DNA of 64,000 nt. It comes from Oceanobacillus sojae. Lineage in GTDB: Bacteria; Bacillota; Bacilli; Bacillales; Amphibacillaceae. The notes beneath the pieces were generated by a model, which saw only the letters and a program-made list of their open reading frames with translations, was not told the origin of the DNA and did not search any database. The stretch is taken from contig NZ_BJYM01000020.1 in the NCBI RefSeq assembly GCF_007991515.1, positions 1-64,000 on the forward strand, written 5' to 3'. A program made the position numbers and the translations under genes. Shown here in pieces: positions 56,016 through 64,000 of this stretch. The stretch's first letter is position 1; each line of letters begins with the position of its first letter.

Positions 56016-56777
56016 ATGTCAGTTAAATCCGCAGAACGTGTTTTAAGAATTTTTGAATTATTAAGTGCAAATATTGATGGGATGACAATTAAAGAAATTA
56101 GTGAAACTTTGCAGCTACCACAAAGCAGTACATCAGGGTTAATAAAAACACTGCTTAATGAAAATTACTTATCAGTTAATCAGCAGAATCACTTTATTTT
56201 AGGACCGAAACTTATTCCGGTGGGAAATGCAGCAATGGAGTCCCTAGATATATCTTCTTTAGGGCATTCTTCTTTAAAAGAATTAATGGAATTAATTGAA
56301 GAAACTGTATTTATGGCAGTGCTGGCAGATCAAGAGCTGGTTTATGTTGCTAAAATTGACAGTAACCGTTCAATCAGAACTTCAGCTTACCCAGGGGGAC
56401 AGAAGCCGCTATATTGCACAGGACTTGGAAAGGCTTACCTGGCATTTATGAATGAAGCTGACCGGGCTGACTATTTAAATACTATTGAATTAAAGCCAAT
56501 TACGAAGCAGACAATCACTGATAAAGAAAAATTAGAGGAGAAGCTCCAAGAATACAAACAGCAGGGATATTCCATTGATAATGAGGAAAATGAAGACGGT
56601 CTTTACTGTTTAGCAGCACCAATATTTGATATGAAGGGAGCTATCCAAGCAGCAATTAGTGTAGCTGGACCTAAAGAGAGGATGCTTAGACAGGAAGATA
56701 GCATTATTAAGCATTTAAAGCAAAAAGCAAATGATATTTCCGCAAAACTGGGATATGTGCGTAAGGAAGGTGTGTAA
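56016..56777 (+). CDS. IclR family regulator of the galactonate operon (KdgR-like)
   Basis: The 253-residue protein has an N-terminal winged helix (SAERVLRIFELLSANIDG to SSTSGLIKTLLNENYL) and the IclR effector domain (ETVFMAVLADQELVYVAKID, YCTGLGKAYLAF). Effectors of this branch are often KDG or related acids (known for KdgR types). ATG at 56016 follows GGAGGAG. The kinase gene starts right after its stop, so it is the first gene of the operon. Confidence 0.9.
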   Translation: MSVKSAERVLRIFELLSANIDGMTIKEISETLQLPQSSTSGLIKTLLNENYLSVNQQNHFILGPKLIPVGNAAMESLDISSLGHSSLKELMELIEETVFMAVLADQELVYVAKIDSNRSIRTSAYPGGQKPLYCTGLGKAYLAFMNEADRADYLNTIELKPITKQTITDKEKLEEKLQEYKQQGYSIDNEENEDGLYCLAAPIFDMKGAIQAAISVAGPKERMLRQEDSIIKHLKQKANDISAKLGYVRKEGV

Positions 56778-57731
56778 ATGGACGTTTTAAGTGTTGGAGA
56801 AACAATGGTTCTATTTTCTCCTAAGACAAATGGACAATTGCGATATGCAAATGACTTTTCAGCAAGAATTGCTGGTGCAGAAACGAATACATTAATAGGC
56901 TTAGCAAAGCTTGGGCACAAGACCAGCTGGATCAGCAGAGTAGGAAACGATGAACTTGGTGCAAAAATTGTAAGCGCTGTAAGAGGGGAAGGAGTTGACA
57001 CAACGCATGTAAAACACGATAAGGAAGCAGCTACCGGGCTTTTCCTGAAAGAAAAAACAAATGCACAAACAAGCTCAATTTTTTATTATAGAAAAGACTC
57101 CGCTGCCAGTAAAATGACTTCAGAGGATATTGAAAACATAGATGTTTCTGATACAAAGTACCTCTATATAACAGGGATTACTCCTGCGTTGAGCAAATCC
57201 TGTGAAGAGATGATTTTTGCACTTCTGCATAAGGCAAAGAAAGAAAAAGTAACAGTTGTTTTTGATCCAAATATAAGGAAAAAATTACTCGATAAAAACA
57301 ATGGTGTAGAACTGATAAAGAAGATAATCGGCTTATCTGATATTGTGCTTCCAGGAAAGTCAGAAGGTGATTTTTTATTTGATACAACCGATGCAGCAGA
57401 AATTAGCAAGTACTGTAGAAATCTTGGAGCTGGGGCAGTGGTAGTCAAACTTGGGGAAAAGGGAGCTTACTATGAAAATAAAGATCAAAATGGATTTGTG
57501 GGTGCCTATTCCGTTCCTTATGTTATGGACCCTGTTGGTGCAGGAGATGGTTTTGCAGCAGGATTGTTATCAGGATTATTGGATGAGTTAGCTTGGAAGG
57601 ATGCTGTGAAACGGGCCTGTGCTATGGGAGCTTTGGTAACTCAGGTTGATGGCGATATCGAAGGTCTGCCAACTCAAGATCAGCTACAGGCATTTATGGA
57701 ATCAGACAATCAGGATGATGTAAATCGATAA
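56778..57731 (+). CDS. kdgK: 2-keto-3-deoxy-gluconate/galactonate kinase (PfkB family)
   Basis: The 317-residue ribokinase-family enzyme has GVDTTHVKHD, FDPNIRKKL and the PfkB signature DPVGAGDGFAAGLLSG with the catalytic Asp. It would phosphorylate 2-keto-3-deoxy-galactonate (or -gluconate) made by the dehydratase. AAGGAAGG precedes the ATG. KDG versus KDGal preference cannot be read from sequence; the DgoD neighbour favours KDGal. Confidence 0.9.
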   Translation: MDVLSVGETMVLFSPKTNGQLRYANDFSARIAGAETNTLIGLAKLGHKTSWISRVGNDELGAKIVSAVRGEGVDTTHVKHDKEAATGLFLKEKTNAQTSSIFYYRKDSAASKMTSEDIENIDVSDTKYLYITGITPALSKSCEEMIFALLHKAKKEKVTVVFDPNIRKKLLDKNNGVELIKKIIGLSDIVLPGKSEGDFLFDTTDAAEISKYCRNLGAGAVVVKLGEKGAYYENKDQNGFVGAYSVPYVMDPVGAGDGFAAGLLSGLLDELAWKDAVKRACAMGALVTQVDGDIEGLPTQDQLQAFMESDNQDDVNR

Positions 57732-57742
57732 GGAGGGTTTTT

Positions 57743-58372
57743 TTGAATACACTTGAAGCTATTTATCTGCATAAAATTATTGCGATTATCCGTGGAGCGA
57801 AGAAAGAAGATTTGTTGCAAATTGGAGCAGCTTTAAAAGAGGGAGGTGTCCGTCTTATTGAGGTGACATTAAATTCTCCAGGCGCAATAGAAGGAATTAA
57901 ACAGTTGAAGGAAGCATTTGGAGAAGAAATGAGGGTTGGTGCCGGGACGGTTCTAGATCCGGAGTCTGCTAAAGGAGCCATAGATGCAGGTGCGGATTTT
58001 ATTTTATCGCCAACAGTAAGTAAAGAAACAATAAAAATAACAAAACGCTATGGGAAAGTGAGTATTCCCGGAGCTTTTACGCCGACAGAAATATTGACAG
58101 CTTACGAAGAAGGAGCAGATTTAGTAAAGGTCTTTCCCGCAAGTATTGGAGCATCCTATATTAAGGATATACGTGGGCCTCTTTCTCATATTCCATTAGT
58201 TCCAACTGGGGGAGTAGGTCTGGATAATATTGTTGACTTCCAAAAGGCTGGAGCAGCAGCATTTGGAATTGGAAGCTCACTGGTAAATACAAAGAAAGAC
58301 TTCGATGAAGCATACTTGTCAAAATTAACAGAAAATGCACGGGCATTTGTTCAGGCAGTTTCTGTTGAGTAG
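57743..58372 (+). CDS. eda: KDPG/KDPGal aldolase
   Basis: The 209-residue class I aldolase splits the phosphorylated keto-deoxy acid into pyruvate and glyceraldehyde 3-phosphate. Motifs are LIEVTLNSPGA with the Glu, GAGTVLDPE, SPTVS, GAFTPTEI and the Schiff-base Lys in ADLVKVFPAS. TTG start with AAGGAGGG upstream. It is 11 nt after the kinase gene. Confidence 0.93.
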   Translation: MNTLEAIYLHKIIAIIRGAKKEDLLQIGAALKEGGVRLIEVTLNSPGAIEGIKQLKEAFGEEMRVGAGTVLDPESAKGAIDAGADFILSPTVSKETIKITKRYGKVSIPGAFTPTEILTAYEEGADLVKVFPASIGASYIKDIRGPLSHIPLVPTGGVGLDNIVDFQKAGAAAFGIGSSLVNTKKDFDEAYLSKLTENARAFVQAVSVE

Positions 58373-58422
58373 ATAAAAATCTTTTGATTTTAAGAATTTA
58401 ATAAAAAAAGATGATAAAAGCT

Positions 58423-59571
58423 ATGAAAATTACAAACTATGAATTATTCCAGGTACAGCCAAGATGGTTATTTTTAAAGATAGAGACGGATGAAGGAATA
58501 ACTGGATGGGGAGAGCCGGTTATTGAAGGACGAGCTGCTACCGTAAAAGCTGCAGTTATTGAACTGATGGAGTATTTAATAGGGAAAGATCCATTGCAGA
58601 TAGAAGATCATTGGAATGTAATGTATCGTGGTGGATTTTATCGTGGTGGACCTATTTTAATGAGTGCTATTTCAGGTATTGACCAGGCACTTTGGGATAT
58701 TAAAGGGAAATATTTAAACGTACCAATCCATCAGCTGCTTGGAGGAAAGGCAAGAGAATCTATTAAAGTATACTCCTGGATTGGCGGGGACCGTCCATCT
58801 GACGTTGGAGCAGCTGCTAAGGAAGTAGTTGATAAAGGATTTACAGCTATTAAAATGAACGGTACCGATGAACTGCAATACATTGACTCTTATGAAAAGA
58901 TAGATCGTGTATTAGCTAATGTTTCAGCTATTCGTGATGCAGTAGGTCCTTATATCGGAATAGGAATTGATTTTCATGGACGTGTTCATAAACCGATGGC
59001 AAAGGTATTGGCAAAAGAGCTGGAACAATTCCGCCCAATGTTTATTGAAGAACCTGTTTTACCAGAAAATAATGAAGCATTACGTGATATTGCCAATCAT
59101 ACAGTAATTCCGATAGCAACAGGGGAAAGAATGTATTCTAAATGGGATTTTAAAAATCTGTTAAAGGATGGATATGTGGATATTATCCAGCCGGATTTAT
59201 CTCATGCCGGGGGAATTACAGAAAACAAAAAAATCTTATCCATGGCAGAAGCATTTGATGTAGCTGCTGCTCCACATTGTCCTTTAGGTCCAATTGCCTT
59301 GGCAGCTTGCCTACAGGTAGATGCGACATGTCATAATGCATTTATTCAGGAGCAAAGCCTGGGTATTCATTATAATCAGGGCTCTGACTTACTGGATTAT
59401 TTAAAAGATGACAGCGTATTCAAATATAAGGATGGATATGTTGATATTCCAGATCGTCCAGGTTTAGGAATTGCAATCAATGAGGAGCATGTTCGTGAGA
59501 TGGCTAAAAAAGGGCATAATTGGAGAAATCCGGTTTGGCGTCATAGAGATACTAGTGTTGCTGAGTGGTAA
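58423..59571 (+). CDS. dgoD: D-galactonate dehydratase
   Basis: This enolase-superfamily enzyme removes water from D-galactonate to give 2-keto-3-deoxy-galactonate. It matches Dgo[22 protein letters not shown], then metal ligands in [15 protein letters not shown] and TGER, and catalytic His in APHCPLGP. It is about 382 residues. ATG 58423 fits the family start MKIT; an in-frame ATG at 58411 exists, with weak ribosome sites for both. Confidence 0.93.
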   Translation: MKITNYELFQVQPRWLFLKIETDEGITGWGEPVIEGRAATVKAAVIELMEYLIGKDPLQIEDHWNVMYRGGFYRGGPILMSAISGIDQALWDIKGKYLNVPIHQLLGGKARESIKVYSWIGGDRPSDVGAAAKEVVDKGFTAIKMNGTDELQYIDSYEKIDRVLANVSAIRDAVGPYIGIGIDFHGRVHKPMAKVLAKELEQFRPMFIEEPVLPENNEALRDIANHTVIPIATGERMYSKWDFKNLLKDGYVDIIQPDLSHAGGITENKKILSMAEAFDVAAAPHCPLGPIALAACLQVDATCHNAFIQEQSLGIHYNQGSDLLDYLKDDSVFKYKDGYVDIPDRPGLGIAINEEHVREMAKKGHNWRNPVWRHRDTSVAEW

Positions 59572-59598
59572 GAAGCAGATAGAGAAGGAGGAAAATAA

Positions 59599-60956
59599 AT
59601 GTCTTCAACTGGTTTAATATTAATAACAATTTTGGGTATAGCCGTCCTATTGTATTTAATTATGCATTCAAAAATGCAGGCGTTCCTGGCTCTATTAATT
59701 GCCAGTATCCTCATCGGCCTTTTCACAGGAATGGAACCAGCTTTCCTGTTGGAAGTAATAGAAGTTGGGATGGGGGAACTCTGGGATTTATAGCAATCGT
59801 AGTTGGACTTGGTGCCATGTTCGGGGAAGTACTCAGAGCATCCGGAGGTGCAGAGCGTCTTGCGTTTACCCTGGTTGATAAATTTGGTGAAAAACGTGCA
59901 CAATGGGCACTTGGATTAACCGGATTTATTGTAGCTATTCCGGTATTTTTAGATGTTGCCCTTGTTATTCTGATTCCTATTCTTTATAGTTTGGCAATAC
60001 GTACGCGTAAATCGTTACTTTACTATGGAATCCCGCTTCTGGCAGGCTTGGCAGTAGCACATAGTTTTATTCCTCCTACACCTGGTCCGATTGCGGTAGC
60101 ATCTGTATTAGGCGTTGATTTAGGATGGATGATGCTATTTGGTGTTATTGCCGGGATACCAGCAATGATTGTAGCTGGACCAATATTCGGGCGTTATATT
60201 GGAAATAAAATTCATGTTGATGTTCCTGAACATATTAAAGAGGAAGAAGAGAGAAAGAAAGCAAATAATGAGGAAGGTAAACTGCTTCCTAGCTTTGGAA
60301 TGATTTGCTTCTTAATCTTGTCCCCATTAGTATTAATCCTATTTAACACAACTGGAGGTATCTTGCTGAAAGAAGGCATTTTTAAAGAAGTTGTAACATT
60401 TATTGGCCATCCATTTGTTGCTTTAATAATTGCAACATTACTTTCAATGTACTTTCTCGGTAAACGCCGTGGTGTCACAAAAAATGAAATGCAATCAATG
60501 ACAACTAAAGCACTTGAGCCTGCAGGTATTGTTATTTTAATTACCGGGGCGGGAGGTGTCTTCAAAGAAGTGCTGATTGAAAGCGGAGTCGGCGATGCTA
60601 TGGGAGAATTAATGGCTTCTTCCGGTTTCCCCTTAGTGCTGCTTGCTTTTTTGATTTCTACTTTTGTCCGCGTAGCTCAAGGTTCAGCAACAGTAGCAAT
60701 GATTACAGCAGCAGGATTGATTTCTCCTATTCTTGACATGACTGAGCTTTCTCAGCCAATGCTGGCGCTTATTGCTATTTCAATCGCCTGTGGAGCAACT
60801 GTCTTATCTCATGTAAATGATTCTGGCTTCTGGCTTGTAAACCGGTTATTTGCGATGACAGAAAAAGATACCCTTAAATCATGGACAGTTATGGAAACCA
60901 TTATTGGTTTAGTTGGATTTTTTGTGGTATTTGGATTAAGCTTTTTCATATCATAA
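59599..60956 (+). pseudogene. GntP family gluconate/galactonate permease, interrupted by a frameshift
   Basis: The first frame (59599-59793) gives the N-terminal 64 residues of a GntP permease and stops. The remainder (GTLGFIAIVVGLGAMFGEVL onward, to 60956) continues in another frame. The break is at a run of five G (59772-59776); a sixth G would restore a 452-residue protein with about twelve membrane segments. AAGGAGG precedes the ATG. It may be a sequencing error, a real inactivation or a slippage switch. Context says it should import galactonate. Confidence 0.85.
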
Positions 60957-60988
60957 TACATGTAGAAATAAAAGATTATCATTATAGG

Positions 60989-61025
60989 GTACTCTCCTTA
61001 AAGATCCGGAGAGTACTTTTATTTT
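60989..61025 (+). terminator. Terminator of the galactonate operon
   Basis: GTACTCTCC and GGAGAGTAC form a perfect 9-bp stem, followed by TTTTATTTT. Confidence 0.85.
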
Positions 61026-61113
61026 AATACTTACAAAGTCTAAGCTATAATTGCATTATAACCGGAATTTTTAAATTATTAATATTAGGTGTCTTTAAAA
61101 GGGGAAATGAAAG

Positions 61114-62031
61114 ATGAGTAGTAAAGCAATTTTAAAAGAATTTGGATTTAATGTCGCTGAAGAACAAAAAAGCATTTATCCATTTTCTCCAGTCTATAAG
61201 CTTCATAATTATATAATCAAGAAAACGCAATACCCATTGGAAAGAGCACGAAATCTCGTCAGATATACTACGTACTTAAAAGAAAAAGGTATACCCGTCG
61301 TCACTCCAGTTAACGTAAACACCTGCAATCCAAAACAAATAGATGATGCATGCTATATTTGTTACCCGTTTATAAATGGAAGCAATTATCAGGGAACAGA
61401 GAAAGAAATTATCCGGGCAGGAGAGCTTCTTGGCCGTATACATGCGCTTTCCTCTTCTAAAAATACGTTTGGTTTAAGCGAATATGATGTTTTTGATTTT
61501 TATCATCATGAAGTGGATAATGATATGCAAAAGATTAGCAACTTTGTCAGCAGCTATCAAGTCAACATTCCTATTCAGAAGTTGAAAGAGTTATTACATA
61601 TGGCAGTGGAGAATCAGGAAACATTGAAAAATACCTCATTAAAATGGGTGGAGACACCACATGATTATAAAGCGAATAATCTGGTATTTCAAAATAATCC
61701 TGTTCTTATAGATCCTGATAATGCCAAGTGGATTCCGCGCACTTTTGATTTAGCATTGGTATTATTATTGTTTCATAATGAATTATCTTCTGCCCCCAAC
61801 CGTACTTTTACACCAAAAGAATGGAAACTGTTTTTAGAGGGCTATTCCAAACATCAAACTTTAACCAATGTAGAGATAAAAGCTTGGGAAGAAACAGTAT
61901 TGCATGTATTTTTGGACGAAGTAATGTGGCTGATGGCCGAAGTGGAAGAGGATTGGGAAAGGAAAGAGCAAAGAGATCTATTCGTCAGTGTTACAGAAAC
62001 GCTGTTTCATATAAAAGATTATTCTGTTTAA
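61114..62031 (+). CDS. Aminoglycoside-phosphotransferase-like kinase
   Basis: The 305-residue protein has the APH fold. A weak nucleotide-binding N-lobe precedes the catalytic loop TPHDYKANNLVF (HD...N) and the DFG-equivalent LIDPDNAKW. Family members phosphorylate antibiotics, homoserine, choline or sugars. The catalytic loop departs from the usual HGDxxxxN. AAAGGGG precedes the ATG. Substrate unknown. It is followed by a deaminase gene, which suggests a detoxification pair, but this is inference. Confidence 0.8.
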   Translation: MSSKAILKEFGFNVAEEQKSIYPFSPVYKLHNYIIKKTQYPLERARNLVRYTTYLKEKGIPVVTPVNVNTCNPKQIDDACYICYPFINGSNYQGTEKEIIRAGELLGRIHALSSSKNTFGLSEYDVFDFYHHEVDNDMQKISNFVSSYQVNIPIQKLKELLHMAVENQETLKNTSLKWVETPHDYKANNLVFQNNPVLIDPDNAKWIPRTFDLALVLLLFHNELSSAPNRTFTPKEWKLFLEGYSKHQTLTNVEIKAWEETVLHVFLDEVMWLMAEVEEDWERKEQRDLFVSVTETLFHIKDYSV

Positions 62032-62105
62032 AAGAATAGAAGTAAGCAGAGGTTCATTAAGCCGCCGTATAGACAATGCAAAAGATTAAAATTGGAGAGA
62101 TTAAT

Positions 62106-62519
62106 ATGAATATAGAACAGCAGCTATACAATGCTGCAGTAGATTTAATTAAAAAAAGATACCCATCTGGCTGGGGTGGTGCAGCAGCCATGTACACAGA
62201 ATCAGGTCAGATATTAACAAGTGTTGCTCCTGAAGTTATTAACGCCTCTACAGAATTATGTATAGAAACAGGAGCAATTTTAGAAGCACATAAGCTTAAT
62301 ACAAAAGTAACCCGTTCCATTTGTGTTGCCAGAGAGGACGAAAATGCCCCATACCTCATTTTAACGCCATGTGGTGTTTGTCAGGAACGGCTATTTTATT
62401 GGGGAGAGGATGTAAAAGCAGCTGTAACAAATCCAGATAATGAGCTTGAATTTAAAACATTGAAAGAATTGCAGCCTTATCATTGGCTTAAAGCATATGA
62501 GAGTGGAAATTTAACTTGA
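62106..62519 (+). CDS. Cytidine deaminase-like / blasticidin-S deaminase-like protein
   Basis: The 137-residue protein has the zinc motifs CIETGAI (Cys and the proton-shuttle Glu) and PCGVCQERL (two Cys), the Cys3 pattern of tetrameric cytidine deaminases. The rest fits the blasticidin-S deaminase subgroup (WGGAAAMYTESGQILTSVAP) more than housekeeping Cdd. ATG at 62106 is preferred because GGAGAG lies upstream. It could salvage cytidine or inactivate a nucleoside antibiotic. Confidence 0.82.
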   Translation: MNIEQQLYNAAVDLIKKRYPSGWGGAAAMYTESGQILTSVAPEVINASTELCIETGAILEAHKLNTKVTRSICVAREDENAPYLILTPCGVCQERLFYWGEDVKAAVTNPDNELEFKTLKELQPYHWLKAYESGNLT

Positions 62520-62527
62520 AGAGAATA

Positions 62528-62569
62528 AAAAGAACGGCCAAATACAACATGTATCAGCCGTTCTTTTTT
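62528..62569. terminator. Bidirectional terminator
   Basis: AAAAGAACGGC and GCCGTTCTTTT form an 11-bp stem with T on both outer sides, separating the convergent deaminase and MFS genes. Confidence 0.85.
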
Positions 62570-62575
62570 ACAAAA

Positions 62576-63769
62576 TTATTCATAAGCCTTTTCAGCAGAT
62601 CTGAATAAAGACTTATCTTCCATTTTATGCGTAACAAACATCAATATCACTCCAAAGAAAATCATCCCGCCGGCGACAAAAGTGATTTGTCTGAATGAAA
62701 ATTGATTCGTCAGCAGAAGACTTCCAAGGGTTGCCCCAATCGAGTTTGCCAGGTTGAACACCGATGCAGCAATTGTTCCTGATAAAGCTGGAGCTTCCGT
62801 TGCTGCCAGGATAATCTTTGCATTTAATATCGGTGTTGTTCCAAATGTGCCAGCTCCAAATAAGAAGCAGGCAACATACGTGAAGAATGGGTTCGCAAGC
62901 AGGAAAGTGAAGCCGATCAGCACGGTGCCTAAAATAGTCATCGCTACGATTAAGCGCTCTGTCAATACCTCAGGCTGAATGCTTCCAGAAACAAAATTCC
63001 CTATCACAGCGCCAAGCCCGAATAAGAATAATCCAATCGTTATACTTGTTACATCAAAGCCTGCAATTTCTCTGAGCATCGGCTCTGTGAACGTATATGC
63101 TGTAAACACACCGGAAAAGCCTAAAACAATCACGGCAATCAGCATCCAGACATTTTTATTCTTTACTATAGCCATTTCGTTCTTTAACTTAGGAATTTCT
63201 TTTTGCTTGATATCGGGTGTGACAATCATGATTCCAATTAAATTGATAATACCCATCAATGCAATAAACCAGAATACGAGTCTCCAATCCAGCATGCCGC
63301 CGATGTATGATCCAAAGGGAACTCCAAGCATAATAGCAATAGTAAGACCTCCCTGCACAGCAGCAATTGCGCTGGTGCGTTTGTGAGGCGGAGAAATATC
63401 GACAGCCATACTCATACACAACCCAAAGAATGGTGCGTGCATCGTTGCAGAAAGAAGTCTGGATAGAAGTAATATCTCAAATGTAGGAGCTGTGGCAGCC
63501 ACAATATTACTTATTATAAAAATAGACATGAGTGCGATTAATAATGATTTCGGTGAATATTTAACCGTCAGTATCCGAAGCACCGGACCGCAGACAGCGA
63601 CACTGATGGCGTAGACACTGAGCAATAATCCAGTTGCAGAAACTGCTACATCCAGATCAGCAGCAAATTGTGTTAATAAGCCAGTTACAGCATATTCTGT
63701 CATCCCGATTGCAAACGTACCAATCATAAATACGGATAAAATCATATTACGGGAGAATTTCATTGTCAC
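62576..63769 (-). CDS. MFS transporter (AraJ/YdhP-like drug or sugar efflux)
   Basis: The 397-residue protein has about twelve membrane segments and the opening IGTFAIGMTEYAVTGLLTQFAADLDVAVSATGLL, characteristic of the DHA1 AraJ/SotB/PbuE group. It has the loop GPVLRILTVKYSPK and APFFGLCMSMAVDISPP. Such proteins export drugs, arabinose or purines. GTG at 63769 has AAAGGAAG 9 nt upstream. Its promoter overlaps a perfect palindrome. Confidence 0.88.
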   Translation of the reverse strand: MTMKFSRNMILSVFMIGTFAIGMTEYAVTGLLTQFAADLDVAVSATGLLLSVYAISVAVCGPVLRILTVKYSPKSLLIALMSIFIISNIVAATAPTFEILLLSRLLSATMHAPFFGLCMSMAVDISPPHKRTSAIAAVQGGLTIAIMLGVPFGSYIGGMLDWRLVFWFIALMGIINLIGIMIVTPDIKQKEIPKLKNEMAIVKNKNVWMLIAVIVLGFSGVFTAYTFTEPMLREIAGFDVTSITIGLFLFGLGAVIGNFVSGSIQPEVLTERLIVAMTILGTVLIGFTFLLANPFFTYVACFLFGAGTFGTTPILNAKIILAATEAPALSGTIAASVFNLANSIGATLGSLLLTNQFSFRQITFVAGGMIFFGVILMFVTHKMEDKSLFRSAEKAYE

Positions 63770-63809
63770 TATATAACACTTCCTTTCGTTCTAACTAAAA
63801 AAACAATAG

Positions 63810-63822
63810 CACTATCATAGTG
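63810..63822. promoter_or_regulatory. Palindromic operator at the MFS promoter
   Basis: CACTATCATAGTG is a perfect inverted repeat that covers the -10 of the MFS promoter. A repressor bound here would block transcription. Confidence 0.6.
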
Positions 63823-63842
63823 GAAGAGATGTTCTGTGTCTA
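63814..63842 (-). promoter_or_regulatory. Sigma-A promoter of the MFS gene
   Basis: On the minus strand TAGACA (63842-63837), 17 bp, TATGAT (63819-63814). The remaining sequence to 64000 shows no gene. Confidence 0.7.
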
Positions 63843-64000
63843 GGCATCTGTTTAAGAAAAAGAAAGAAATAATTTTCAGATTAATGGAAGCGTAAATCAT
63901 TGGTATAGCACGATAACAAGCGGGTTTAAAAAAGACGAAAAAAAGAGCAAACTAGAAGAAGCAGAGCAGGTTAGAAAATGGTATATTAAAAGTATCTTTT

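Overview
The window is AT-rich, with strong AGGAGG-type ribosome sites, frequent TTG/GTG starts and the gene order thiL-tsaE-tsaB-rimI-tsaD ... ydiF - rex - ydiK - ydiL - groES - groEL known from Bacillus subtilis. This fits a Bacillaceae chromosome, most likely Oceanobacillus or a close relative (inference from gene order and protein similarity by eye; no search was run).

Region 1 (1-16.5 kb) is mainly housekeeping. It holds a DUF1697 gene; a yidC-type insertase preceded by a short ORF that looks like a MifM-type arrest leader; tRNA-fMet and tRNA-Asp; the t6A operon (thiL, tsaE, tsaB, rimI, tsaD); a RodA/FtsW protein; a CNNM/CBS protein; the ABC-F ATPase YdiF with a possible leader-peptide attenuator; Rex; YdiK/YdiL; and groESL with CIRCE. 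Copies of a dispersed inverted-repeat element lie before rex, between groES and groEL, and later before an amidohydrolase gene.

Region 2 (16.6-29.5 kb) is accessory metabolism. It holds a DUF4352-type lipoprotein, an ascorbate-type PTS (PRD activator with its own EIIA, then EIIB and EIIC) followed by transketolase, a DUF2071 protein, a phosphonate/phosphite-type ABC importer (phnD-C-E-E) and a HAD hydrolase.

Region 3 (29.7-42.7 kb) is a coherent locus of partly unknown function. It contains an AroM-family protein, two overlapping amidohydrolases (one lacking its first metal motif), a complete peptide-type ABC importer, a DUF1177 protein, an M20 deacylase/peptidase, an IclR regulator and an M29-like aminopeptidase. 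Two near-identical 19-bp palindromes flank the divergent promoter region. It reads as an uptake and hydrolysis route for an unidentified peptide or amide.

Region 4 (43.0-55.7 kb) encodes GH20, GH3 (NagZ-like) and GH171 (NamZ-like) glycosidases, all without signal peptides, an Lpl-type ABC importer with two paralogous binding lipoproteins, a YesL-like protein, a MurR-like RpiR regulator and a double GNAT protein. The set suggests import of muro-oligosaccharides and their cytoplasmic digestion.

Region 5 (55.9-64 kb) has a D-galactonate pathway (IclR, KDG/KDGal kinase, KDPG/KDPGal aldolase, DgoD, and a GntP permease with a frameshift), then an aminoglycoside-phosphotransferase-like protein, a cytidine/blasticidin deaminase-like protein and an MFS exporter on the opposite strand whose promoter overlaps a palindrome.
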